A stretch of 12,956 nt of DNA, taken from assembly GCA_041484845.1 (NCBI GenBank), contig JBGPIK010000171.1, forward strand, positions 1 through 12,956, given 5' to 3'. Below the pieces are notes generated by a model. The model was not told the origin of the DNA. It ran no database searches and worked only from the letters and a program-made list of their open reading frames with translations. The DNA is from JBGPIK01 sp041484845 (GTDB lineage: Bacteria; Desulfobacterota; Binatia; UBA9968). Of this stretch, positions 1-6,206 are shown one piece after another; position 1 is the stretch's first letter, and each line of letters starts with the position of its first letter. Made by a program: the position numbers and the translations under genes.

Positions 1-40
1 ACTTTCTTACTGATTTTCTACCTCTTCCTAGACTTCACTT

Positions 41-2332
41 TTGGTGAACTCCAGCCGAAGTATCCTTATCTGGCTCAAACCCGCGCCAGATCGGCCTCTC
101 AGGGCTTTCTACCTAGGATTTTTATGCAACTATAGGGTAAAGACTCCAGATGTCTTCTCGCAGCAACCTTCCCTTCTTATACCGCAGCCGGGGCCAGGCA
201 ATGTAGTTTTACCGATGTTTCAGAAGCCATTCGCAGGCGACTATTCGCTCGCAAATTTTTTCGACCATAATCTTCCTTTCGAAGGGGATCCCACCTATTC
301 CAACGGTTTTCAACAGACTTGGTGGGGCGAGCGAACAATAGGATATGAAAGTCATAACGGTTATGACTGGTCAATGCCTGAAGGTACACCGCTGTTCGCT
401 GTAGCGGACGGTCAGGTTGTATTCGCGGGGGAGAATATTTCTCACTATTGTCTGGCTTTAAACACGACTGTAACAGGATTGCTTGTTTCTCTCGATCACA
501 GTCTGTTAACGGGTGGACAACCTGCCGTTCGAAGCTTGTACGATCACCTTAGTCGCGTGGATGTGCAAGTTGGCCAGCAAATTAAGGCCGGGGACCCGGT
601 TGGTCTCTCGGGAAACACGGGCTGTTCGACCGGACCACACCTCCACTACGGCACTTATCGTTACGTCCCCGCTACCGGACTTTTTGTCCCAATTGATCCT
701 TTTGGCTGGGAGGGAGTCGATGCAGATCCGTGGGAGGAACATCCTCAGGGTGCGCAGAGTCTTTGGCTCTGGAAAGGTGACCAAGCGCCTTCGATCTTTC
801 GTGACGTGCTTTTGCCGCCGAACCCTTCCGGAAGTACTGCCCCAGTTGCCGTTACTATTTTCAGATCTGCGGGTTGGAAAGACAACGACAACCCCAACAA
901 TGAGTTTGTGGAGATCACATTAGATGCGCGATTTGCCCCAGGAGGAGTGTTTGATCTAACGGGATTTAGCCTGCGCAACAACAAGGGTGACATTTTTAAT
1001 TTCCCGATTGGGTTCAAGATTTATGATGGCAGTCCGGTTAAGATTTTTTCAGGCTCAGGAATCAGCACGGCTACTCAACTTTACTGGGGCCAAAATCAGG
1101 GCATGTGGGACGATTTGGGTGACTGTGCAAGGCTAGTGTACCCGCAAGGTGGAGCGTACACGCTGAGAACCGCTGGTACGTGCGGTGTTGTGACCGCCAG
1201 TGAGGTCCAGATTAACATGGTGACAAACCCGCCCTCCGGGCAAGTAGGTCAAAAGCTAACATACACCGCTTCAGTAACGTCCAACGGGCCAAATAATGCT
1301 ACGGGTATCGTCGTAAACAACGATGTACCACTCGGTGCGACGCTCGACTCCTACTCAACAAGCCAAGGCCTCTGTTTTGGGACGAGCGCTGTCATCTGCA
1401 ATATTGGTACTCTCGCACCTGGAACCAGTGCAACAGTTCTAATCAGTATGATCCCGAAGCAGGCGGGAACAATCATGAGCACTGTAACTGTGGAAGCGAA
1501 CGAAGCAGATTCAAATCTAGCTAACAATACCGCAACCGTCATGACCACAGTTAGCCCTGTGTTCACACTCACGGTTGCCAAAGCAGGGAGTGGCAGCGGC
1601 GCTGTTATTTCTTCTCTCCCGGGGGTTAACTGCGGAGCGGACTGCTCGGAGCCTTACCTTTCGGGTCAAAATATAGGTCTTACAGGAACTGCCGCCGTAG
1701 GGTCTGTCTTTGCCGGTTTCACCGGCGACGCGGACTGTTTGGATGGGGTGGTTACGATGGACGCGAACAAGAACTGCACGGCTACCTTCAACCTCATTCC
1801 CCCAGTTGGCCCACTGACCATTGGTGCAAGTTCGCTCGCCGGAGGAGAGGCGAATCTAGCTTATAACGGCAACTTACAAATAGGTGGCGGTAGTCCTCCC
1901 TATACGATTTCCTTTACAAAGGGTTCTCTCCCAGCAGGGCTTCAGGTTAACGGTAATGGTATCCTCTCGGGAACTCTTTCGGCCGCGGCTAAGAGTTCAA
2001 CCTTCACTCTTAAAGTGTCTGACGGTGTGGGGGCTTTTCTCACTAAGCAATTAAAAATCATAGTTGCCAAGGCCTTGAGCTTCACTACCAGCAGCCTAAA
2101 AGCAGGAACGGTGGGGAAGAGTTACAGCGCGACCTTTAAGGCAAAGGGCGGACAGACGCCTTTGAGCTGGTCGTTGATATCTGGCAGTCTTCCTGCGGGT
2201 CTAACTTTGAACGCAACCGCAGGTTCAATCACAGGCATACCCACGCAATCAGGGAGTTCCAACCGCACCTTTAAGGTCACTGATTCTTTGGGTGCATCAC
2301 AGCAAAAGACTTTTACGCTAGTCACCAACTGA
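41..2332 (+). CDS. M23-family metallopeptidase with lamin-tail, DUF11-like and Ig-like domains
   Basis: This is a putative extracellular peptidoglycan or peptide endopeptidase. Seen: the M23/LytM zinc site is complete, with H105-x3-D109, H169 in the YDH motif, and H200-L-H202 in GPHLHYG. The fold therefore spans about residues 95-225. Next come a lamin-tail-like beta domain (~270-370, with NEFVEI and LTGFSLRN), a DUF11-type segment (~388-503, ending in SNLANNTA), a Cys-containing bacterial repeat (~507-585) and two tandem He_PIG-type Ig modules (~590-675 and ~678-763, each with GSLPAGL). Family knowledge: these C-terminal modules usually serve surface display or substrate binding. The start is unsettled. 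TTG at 41 is the first possible codon because frame 2 has stops just upstream, no clear signal peptide follows, and the first in-frame ATG is at 215. Frame 1 is open from base 1 to 135 and begins with a hydrophobic stretch (FLLIFYLFL), so the export signal may have been lost to an upstream frameshift. Peptidase assignment is firm; N-terminus and substrate are not. Confidence 0.88.
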   Translation: MVNSSRSILIWLKPAPDRPLRAFYLGFLCNYRVKTPDVFSQQPSLLIPQPGPGNVVLPMFQKPFAGDYSLANFFDHNLPFEGDPTYSNGFQQTWWGERTIGYESHNGYDWSMPEGTPLFAVADGQVVFAGENISHYCLALNTTVTGLLVSLDHSLLTGGQPAVRSLYDHLSRVDVQVGQQIKAGDPVGLSGNTGCSTGPHLHYGTYRYVPATGLFVPIDPFGWEGVDADPWEEHPQGAQSLWLWKGDQAPSIFRDVLLPPNPSGSTAPVAVTIFRSAGWKDNDNPNNEFVEITLDARFAPGGVFDLTGFSLRNNKGDIFNFPIGFKIYDGSPVKIFSGSGISTATQLYWGQNQGMWDDLGDCARLVYPQGGAYTLRTAGTCGVVTASEVQINMVTNPPSGQVGQKLTYTASVTSNGPNNATGIVVNNDVPLGATLDSYSTSQGLCFGTSAVICNIGTLAPGTSATVLISMIPKQAGTIMSTVTVEANEADSNLANNTATVMTTVSPVFTLTVAKAGSGSGAVISSLPGVNCGADCSEPYLSGQNIGLTGTAAVGSVFAGFTGDADCLDGVVTMDANKNCTATFNLIPPVGPLTIGASSLAGGEANLAYNGNLQIGGGSPPYTISFTKGSLPAGLQVNGNGILSGTLSAAAKSSTFTLKVSDGVGAFLTKQLKIIVAKALSFTTSSLKAGTVGKSYSATFKAKGGQTPLSWSLISGSLPAGLTLNATAGSITGIPTQSGSSNRTFKVTDSLGASQQKTFTLVTN

Positions 2333-2337
2333 ATAAA

Positions 2338-2688
2338 TTGAGGGGCATCCTAAAATTTCCCCCTAATTGTCGCGGTAGACGGCGCCGGAACAACGACTCG
2401 AGCCCGGCGACCTTAACTTGGACGGTTGATAACATGCCGGCGGATACGACGATCACGTCGAATCCGCTGGCGACGACGACCAGCAGGAACGCGACTTTCA
2501 GGTTCAGCTCGACTCAGGCAGGCAGCACGTTCGCTTGCAGTCTGGACGGTGTTGCTTTTGCGGTGTGCGCGACTTCGAAGAGCTACACCGGCCTCGCCAC
2601 GGGGAGTCACAACTTCCAGGTTCAGGCCACCGACCCGGCGGGCAATACCGACGCGACACCGGCTAATTTCAATTGGACGATACAATAG
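2338..2688 (+). pseudogene. C-terminal remnant of an Ig-like repeat surface protein
   Basis: The readable frame contains one complete repeat of the kind seen in large bacterial surface proteins (ITSNPLATTTSRNATFRFSS, a Cys pair in FACSLDGVAFAVC, GSHNFQVQATDPAGNTD, ending FNWTIQ). Before it lies the tail of a previous repeat (SPATLTWTVD). The beginning of that previous repeat is in another frame: around 2365-2385, frame 3 reads VAVDGAG, and adding one base at about 2385 would join it to NNDSSPATLTWTVD. The apparent TTG start at 2338, five bases after the M23 gene stop, has no ribosome binding site. I infer a 5'-truncated, frameshifted remnant of a longer adhesin-like gene. A genuine small secreted protein is unlikely because there is no signal peptide. 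Confidence 0.7.
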
Positions 2689-2889
2689 GAGGTGCGAATG
2701 TAGCCATTACACATAATTTTCCAAGAAAAATTCTGAAGATGCAGTCAAAAAGTCTAAACGAATTCGACCCTACGACTCGAGCCCTGGCCTTGGCCGGGGG
2801 CTCTCGCTCAGGCTTTTGCCCCACGGGCGTAGTGGAAGGTGCCACCGGCTTGCCCGCGGAGCTCCACAATAAAGAAGAAAGGGAGAGAT

Positions 2890-3516
2890 ATGACGATGAA
2901 AAACTTTTTATTCCCTGGTGTTCTTGGGCTATTCCTCACGGCAGCTCTGCCTGCTTTCGGACAGGAGCAAGCGCCGGCTCCTAGTCAGACGGACGGCCAA
3001 TCCTGGCAGTTCAAAGTAACCGAAACATTCAAGGGCATTTCCGGCTCAAACGCATTTGATGGGATCTATGAGCTCCGTGTTGCCGGCGACAAGATTACAG
3101 TGTCACAAGTAACGGACGGCAAAAGGGAACCGGTTCAGGCAAGATCGGGGGTCCTACGGGTCCTCTTGGGCAAGACGGAATCTGAGGAAGATCAGGATTT
3201 CAAGTTTCCGCTCTCCGCGGGGCAAAAATGGAGCTACAACTATCAGCACAAGGCAACCGGTGCCAAAAAGCCCGTGCTGAGAACCGTGGAAATCAACGTA
3301 ACGGGTCCGGAGCAAGTCACGACACCCGCCGGTACATTCAAGGCATTCAAACTCAAAAAAGAAGATGGAACGGGAAGAGGCAATGTTTGGGTGACCAACT
3401 ACTACTGGAGCCCTGAAACCAATAGCGTAATAAAAAGCACATTTGATTCTACGGAAGGCGGCGGACAGGGTTCAATACGAGAAGTCGAGTTAGTCAGCTT
3501 TAGCGCTAAGCAATAG
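2890..3516 (+). CDS. Secreted hypothetical protein, ~208 aa
   Basis: I do not recognise a named family. The start is chosen at ATG 2890, behind the purine-rich AAGAAAGGGAG; a second in-frame ATG at 2896 is equally plausible because the GGAG sits about 10 bases before it. Residues 3-24 form a signal peptide (KNFLFPGVLGLFLTAALPAFG), with cleavage likely before QEQ. The mature part is rich in beta-type alternation and charged residues, with no cysteine and no lipobox. Motifs such as FPLSAGQKWSYNY and TTPAGTFKAFKLKKED recall DUF3108-like periplasmic or outer-surface beta proteins, but this resemblance is weak. It is followed 24 bases later by a perfect hairpin. It precedes the accessory island and is unlikely to be part of it. 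Function unknown. Confidence 0.85.
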   Translation: MTMKNFLFPGVLGLFLTAALPAFGQEQAPAPSQTDGQSWQFKVTETFKGISGSNAFDGIYELRVAGDKITVSQVTDGKREPVQARSGVLRVLLGKTESEEDQDFKFPLSAGQKWSYNYQHKATGAKKPVLRTVEINVTGPEQVTTPAGTFKAFKLKKEDGTGRGNVWVTNYYWSPETNSVIKSTFDSTEGGGQGSIREVELVSFSAKQ

Positions 3517-3540
3517 TCCCATCTCTAAAAAGCTCTCAAC

Positions 3541-3572
3541 AACATTCCCCGGACAACGGTCCGGGGAATGTT
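3541..3572. terminator. Perfect 14-bp hairpin after the secreted protein gene
   Basis: The arms AACATTCCCCGGAC (3541-3554) and GTCCGGGGAATGTT (3559-3572) are exact reverse complements around the loop AACG. The stem is long and GC-rich, and it starts 24 bases after the upstream stop codon, so it may end transcription of that gene. No T tract follows on the + strand. On the - strand a T5 run lies about nine bases past the hairpin. Twelve bases of it (TTCCCCGGACAA) recur at 5389-5400, just after the TacT toxin gene, so it could instead be a repeat or recombination structure. Confidence 0.6.
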
Positions 3573-3643
3573 ATGCGCGGTTCGTGCTTTAAGGGTTCCG
3601 CGGGACCTTCAGTTCGAATTTTCTGCGGATTTTCAGGTCGCAC

Positions 3644-3770
3644 TCAAAACATCCTGCTCACCGGAAGCATCCAGCAGTTGGTCTTGCCCAACTTACGGCA
3701 GATTTTCGGATAGGCGTTGTAAGGGTAGCACAGATGGAAGTCGATGCTTCTCACATCGTAGATACCGATG
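3644..3770 (-). repeat. 127-bp direct repeat, copy 1 (left boundary of island)
   Basis: Bases 3667-3770 match 7149-7252 at 97 of 104 positions without gaps, and all seven differences are transitions. Weaker similarity (13 of 23) continues to 3644. On the - strand this copy reads as an open frame ending in TGA at 3644-3646, with motifs IGIYDVRSIDFHLC and NAYPKICRKLG. The other copy keeps the same frame and the same stop position. Most differences fall at first and second codon positions, which argues against recent selection on that protein. It may be the 3' end of a duplicated gene or a non-coding element. I do not recognise the product. Confidence 0.85.
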
Positions 3771-3796
3771 GTCGTAAGAAAAAAGGGGGCAATCGG

Positions 3797-3825
3797 GGGA
3801 CGCTGTTTCCTAGCTGGACAAAGTC
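3797..3825 (+). repeat. 29-bp dispersed repeat, copy A
   Basis: This copy begins GGGACGCT and ends GCTGGACAAAGTC. It matches copy B (4283-4311) at 26 of 29 bases and copy C (4342-4370) at 24 of 29, in the same orientation and without gaps. It lies just past the 3' end of the nucleotidyltransferase pseudogene, while copy B lies just before that gene's broken 5' end, so A and B bracket it. On the - strand all three copies read -FVQL--SVP-, though the copies do not share one long frame. Confidence 0.75.
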
Positions 3826-3877
3826 TCTGTCAAAATCTCCGAAACCTTAGAGGTCGCAATTGCCATCTGGCGGTGAG

Positions 3878-4269
3878 TCAGTTTTCCTTTTCTCCTTTGC
3901 GTATTTCTATGAGCGCTTCCAACTCAGGCAGAATTCTCAAATCCTTCGCACGTCCGACCGCTCGCTTTGCTTTGATCAATCCTTCTAAAGTGAGTACTTT
4001 GCAGTTGATCCCGAACATTTCCATCTCCTCTGAAAACGTTTCCACCTGCTGGTAATTTCCTATCCCAGTGACTTCACCCAAGATATCCACGTCTCCACAT
4101 CCGTGGTGAGCGTGAAATTCATTCCAGACCTAAGGGCTGAAACGTCGAGGCGAAACGGAACCTGATCAGGGATGGCCCGCAATAACGGGTGAAATAAGTC
4201 CAGTGCGCGCGCTAACTTTTCCAGGTTGTCTTTTTTTCTTGAATAACAAAGATCGAAGTCGGCCGTCAC
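3878..4269 (-). pseudogene. Frameshifted, 5'-truncated nucleotidyltransferase (AbiEii/MNT-like toxin type)
   Basis: Two adjacent - strand frames join into one protein. The first part (4269 to about 4095) carries TADFDLCYSR, where the D-x-D pair matches the nucleotidyltransferase metal-binding motif, and NFTLTTDV. The second part (about 4090 to 3878) continues in the next frame with DILGEVTGIGNYQQ, then LTLEGLIKAKRAVGRAKDL. Family proteins normally run through this point as TTD-x-GD-x-DLLGEV, so one G appears to be missing near 4093-4096. The N-terminal strand with the GS motif is also absent: upstream of SPHVTADFD the frame runs straight into 29-bp repeat copy B. This class acts as NTP-transferring toxins or antitoxins, but with a frameshift and no GS motif this copy should be inactive. 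A sequencing error could explain the frameshift, not the truncation. Confidence 0.75.
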
Positions 4270-4282
4270 GTGAGGAGACGTT

Positions 4283-4311
4283 GGGACGCTGTTGCTCAGC
4301 TGGACAAAGTC
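4283..4311 (+). repeat. 29-bp dispersed repeat, copy B
   Basis: It has the same GGGACGCT start and GCTGGACAAAGTC end as copy A, with three differences in the middle. It abuts the truncated 5' end of the nucleotidyltransferase pseudogene, so the gene break coincides with the repeat. Copy C starts 59 bases further on, which makes B and C a tandem pair with a 59-bp period. Confidence 0.75.
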
Positions 4312-4341
4312 CGACTCGCTTGTCGAAGCACGTTTATCTCA

Positions 4342-4370
4342 GGGACGCTACATCCTAACTGGACAAACTC
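4342..4370 (+). repeat. 29-bp dispersed repeat, copy C
   Basis: It begins GGGACGCT and ends ACTGGACAAACTC, and is the most diverged copy (24 of 29 against copy A). It overlaps the 3' end of a short - strand open frame (4355-4555) and lies about 220 bases before the TacA antitoxin gene. It may mark the left edge of the TacAT module. Confidence 0.65.
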
Positions 4371-4555
4371 CTGTTCGGTCCACTCAAATCTATGATATCC
4401 GAGAAATTCGCGCACGTTTTTTCCGCAACCGGTTTGCCGTTTCTCCAAATGTAGATCGGGGTACCGTGCATCCGCGCCGTTTTGCAGGCCCATGCCCCTA
4501 AGCACCGCACTCCCACAGTTTCGCCCACGATGTTGTATTGAAGATTTCTATACAT
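4355..4555 (-). CDS. Possible small protein remnant upstream of the nucleotidyltransferase
   Basis: This is a 66-residue open frame. Its middle (RMHGTPIYIWRNGKPVAEK) reads like a short folded beta-hairpin protein, while its last ~15 residues run into 29-bp repeat copy C and look like replacement sequence. It lies upstream of the nucleotidyltransferase pseudogene on the same strand and could be what is left of a small partner gene; that pairing is inference. The start is not clear, since two methionines (residues 1 and 29) have no convincing ribosome binding site. It overlaps the promoter region of TacAT on the other strand. It may be a pseudogene or chance. Confidence 0.3.
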   Translation of the reverse strand: MYRNLQYNIVGETVGVRCLGAWACKTARMHGTPIYIWRNGKPVAEKTCANFSDIIDLSGPNRSLSS

Positions 4556-4583
4556 AATAGTACACTAAATGTGTAGATAGGAG
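4538..4583 (+). promoter_or_regulatory. Putative tacAT promoter, operator and ribosome binding site
   Basis: A candidate -35 TTGAAG (4538-4543) and -10 TACACT (4561-4566) are 17 bases apart. The -10 lies inside the inverted repeat TACAC-TAAAT-GTGTA (4561-4575). Overlap of a palindrome with the -10 is the usual arrangement for repression by a ribbon-helix-helix antitoxin. AGGAG at 4579-4583 is seven bases before the tacA ATG. The ribosome binding site is clear. The boxes match consensus at only four of six bases each, so promoter and operator are inferred. Confidence 0.45.
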
Positions 4584-4590
4584 ATTCTTC

Positions 4591-4872
4591 ATGCCCGGTC
4601 CACAAACTCAAAAGGGAGTATCCATCAATATCCGAGCGAAAGCGCGACAGCGCGACTTAATTGACCAAGCAGCTAATCGATTGGGGCGAAGTCGTTCTGA
4701 TTTTATGCTCGAAACCGCCTGCCGCGAAGCCGAGAACGTATTGCTCGACCAAGCCTTCTTCACGGTCGATGCCGCTACTTTTAATAAATTTCAGGCGTTG
4801 CTCGATAAGCCACTGCCGCCCACTGACAAGCTGCGCCGGCTACTAAAGCGGAAGGCACCTTGGGAGAAATGA
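4591..4872 (+). CDS. tacA: TacA-like DUF1778 antitoxin
   Basis: This is a 93-residue ribbon-helix-helix antitoxin. Residues ~9-45 (SINIRAKARQRDLIDQAANR, then LGRSRSDFMLETA) match the DUF1778 DNA-binding part: a short strand, a helix with an R-xxR/D-xxD pattern, and the RSRSDF turn. The C-terminal half (AFFTVDAATFNKFQALLDKP, then a basic KLRRLLKRKAPWEK tail) matches the region that wraps and blocks the acetyltransferase toxin. The length is typical. ATG 4591 is set by AGGAG seven bases upstream. Its stop overlaps the toxin start as ATGA, indicating coupled translation. In this family antitoxin and toxin together repress their own promoter, and the palindrome at 4561-4575 is the likely site. 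Confidence 0.93.
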   Translation: MPGPQTQKGVSINIRAKARQRDLIDQAANRLGRSRSDFMLETACREAENVLLDQAFFTVDAATFNKFQALLDKPLPPTDKLRRLLKRKAPWEK

Positions 4873-5381
4873 CCGCGCTCACACTCAAACCTCCCACGCC
4901 GATCACAGAAAATCACGACTTGGCCGAGTTCGATAGCGGCGAACCGACACTGGACGAATGGCTCACGAAGCGCGCACTCAAAAACCAAGCATCGGGGGCC
5001 TCGCGCTGCTTCGTACTTTGTACTGGCAATACCGTTGTTGGTTATTATAGCCTTTCCGCTGGTGTGATCAGCCATGAGCTGGCACCGAAAGCCATGCGGC
5101 GGCATATGCCCAATCCCTTGCCAGTTTTACTGCTTGGCCGGTTGGCAATCGACCGCCGTTATCACAACCAGGGGCTTGGCCGCGCTTTACTGCGCGACGC
5201 GATGATGCGAGCCGTCAACGTCTCGGGTGACGCCGGCGTCTTCGCAATTCTGGTACACGCACTTTCCGAGCCGGCCAAACGGTTCTATCTATCCTGCGGT
5301 TTTGTGGAATCGCCTTTGCAGCCAATGACCTTGCTTATGACGCTTGCAACCGTCCGCGCCGTCCTGGCGGAACCGAATTGA
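4869..5381 (+). CDS. tacT: TacT-like GNAT acetyltransferase toxin
   Basis: This is a 170-residue GNAT-fold toxin. Characterised TacT/AtaT/ItaT relatives acetylate the amino group of charged aminoacyl-tRNA and stop translation. Seen: the family opening FDSGEPTLDEWL (residues 21-32), a GYYSLSAG strand (58-65), the acetyl-CoA pocket RLAIDRRYHNQGLGRALL with Q-G-L-G-R at 101-105, and Y140 in RFYLSCGF, where TacT has its catalytic tyrosine. The length is normal and no key residue is missing, so it is probably functional. ATG 4869 overlaps the tacA stop by four bases; a TTG nine bases earlier is less likely. Which aminoacyl-tRNA it attacks cannot be read from the sequence. It is followed by a partial repeat at 5389-5404. 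Confidence 0.93.
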   Translation: MTALTLKPPTPITENHDLAEFDSGEPTLDEWLTKRALKNQASGASRCFVLCTGNTVVGYYSLSAGVISHELAPKAMRRHMPNPLPVLLLGRLAIDRRYHNQGLGRALLRDAMMRAVNVSGDAGVFAILVHALSEPAKRFYLSCGFVESPLQPMTLLMTLATVRAVLAEPN

Positions 5382-5388
5382 ACACACG

Positions 5389-5404
5389 TTCCCCGGACAA
5401 AGTC
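5389..5404 (+). repeat. Partial repeat after tacT (hairpin half plus 29-bp repeat end)
   Basis: TTCCCCGGACAA here is identical to part of the hairpin arm and loop at 3541-3572, and GGACAAAGTC (5395-5404) is identical to the end of 29-bp repeat copies A and B. It lies eight bases after the tacT stop. With copy C on the other side, repeat-related sequence brackets the TacAT module. The match is short and may be partly chance. Confidence 0.45.
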
Positions 5405-5420
5405 TTCTGAACACATTATT

Positions 5421-5438
5421 AGGGTCAGGAGTCAATTT
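5421..5438 (+). repeat. 18-bp flanking repeat, left of PIN toxin module
   Basis: AGGGTCAGGAGTCAATTT here matches AGGGCTCGGGAGTCAACTT at 6319-6337 at 16 positions with one gap, in the same orientation. The two copies lie on opposite sides of the PIN toxin-antitoxin pair. No duplicated target site is obvious. Read from the - strand, a T6 run at 5441-5446 follows the toxin gene and could help end its transcript. Confidence 0.5.
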
Positions 5439-5471
5439 AGAAAAAACGGTGACGACGGCGCCGGCCGCGAA

Positions 5472-5909
5472 TCAGGTGACCTTTGCTTCGAGAGCGATGA
5501 TTTCCAGTAACTTTAGCCATTCGTCTGGCGTCAGTACGGCCACCGTTGAAGCGGTGAAATCCTTTTTGTTGCGAGTGATGAGGTGATCGACGGCTATCGA
5601 TTCGGCACTGGCAATTTGAATGTTGTCTTCGAAGTCGGCTCCTTCTGCGACGAGGGCGCTTTCGATAATCGCCTGGGTCAGCGGCACAAGCGCAATGTGC
5701 TTGACAATGGCTTGCGCGTCGGTGCGTGCTTGCGCTTCGTCGACGACGCGGCGCCGGAAGAAGTAGAGCAGTGGCAAAGTCAGCGCGGAAATAGAACCGT
5801 CGATATCCCTGGAGTTGCGAGCAAGATTGAGAACGCGCAGGCTTTCTGCCCACCCGTTGCGTTTCGTCATCACGTCAATGAAAATATTGACGTCGATGAA
5901 GATCTTCAA
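5472..5909 (-). CDS. PIN-domain ribonuclease toxin (VapC-like)
   Basis: This is a 145-residue PIN-domain protein, expected to be a metal-dependent RNase toxin of a VapBC-type system. Seen: acidic residue D6 in FIDVNIFIDV; the central DFEDNIQIASA with E94-D95; and the closing ITRNKKDF with D117, which is the PIN (T/S)RN-x-x-DF signature. The ISALTLPLLYF segment and LTPDEWL end are typical of the PIN_3-like subgroup. The start is TTG 5909, overlapping the antitoxin stop as TTGA; no ATG gives the full first strand, so coupled translation from TTG is likely. This weak start would hold toxin below antitoxin. All expected acidic residues are present, so it is probably active. Its RNA target is unknown. 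Confidence 0.9.
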   Translation of the reverse strand: MKIFIDVNIFIDVMTKRNGWAESLRVLNLARNSRDIDGSISALTLPLLYFFRRRVVDEAQARTDAQAIVKHIALVPLTQAIIESALVAEGADFEDNIQIASAESIAVDHLITRNKKDFTASTVAVLTPDEWLKLLEIIALEAKVT

Positions 5910-6196
5910 TCGGCTAGTCTCCGTGCAATAGCTTCGCGAATGAGACTTTTGTCTTCTTCGATCGGATTTTCCGGGTGGATACCAACGAGGGCAACAAGCT
6001 CGGGATCGATCTTGACGCTCGGACAGCGCCTAGCGATTTCCATGTTCGCCGCCGTCTTGTCGTTCGTCGGCTGTTGGTCTTTGAGCCTTTGCTCTAAAAG
6101 AAGATGGAGCTTTTGGTCTAGAGCCCGCAGCGTGGTCAAATCTTGGCCGCGCAGGGGTTCGAAGAATTCATCCAACTGTTTTGGTGTTTTCGCCAT
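5906..6196 (-). CDS. Antitoxin partner of the PIN toxin
   Basis: This is a 96-residue protein directly upstream of the PIN toxin, overlapping it by four bases, in the position of a VapB-type antitoxin. It does not resemble the common AbrB or ribbon-helix-helix VapB proteins. The N-terminal half is helical and charged (KTPKQLDEFFEPLRG, then LTTLRALDQKLHLLLEQRLKD), and the C-terminal half contains CPSVKIDPELVALVGIHP and a final helix KSLIREAIARRL. Function is inferred from position, size and charge. ATG 6196 is the natural start, but no Shine-Dalgarno sequence precedes it. The promoter places transcription start within about three bases of the ATG, so the mRNA is probably leaderless. Confidence 0.8.
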   Translation of the reverse strand: MAKTPKQLDEFFEPLRGQDLTTLRALDQKLHLLLEQRLKDQQPTNDKTAANMEIARRCPSVKIDPELVALVGIHPENPIEEDKSLIREAIARRLAD

Positions 6197-6206
6197 GGTG
6201 AGAGGG

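Noticed and set aside
4085..4100. Programmed frameshift joining the two nucleotidyltransferase frames
   Set aside because: There is no slippery heptamer or downstream structure, and the gene also lacks its 5' end, so simple decay is more likely.
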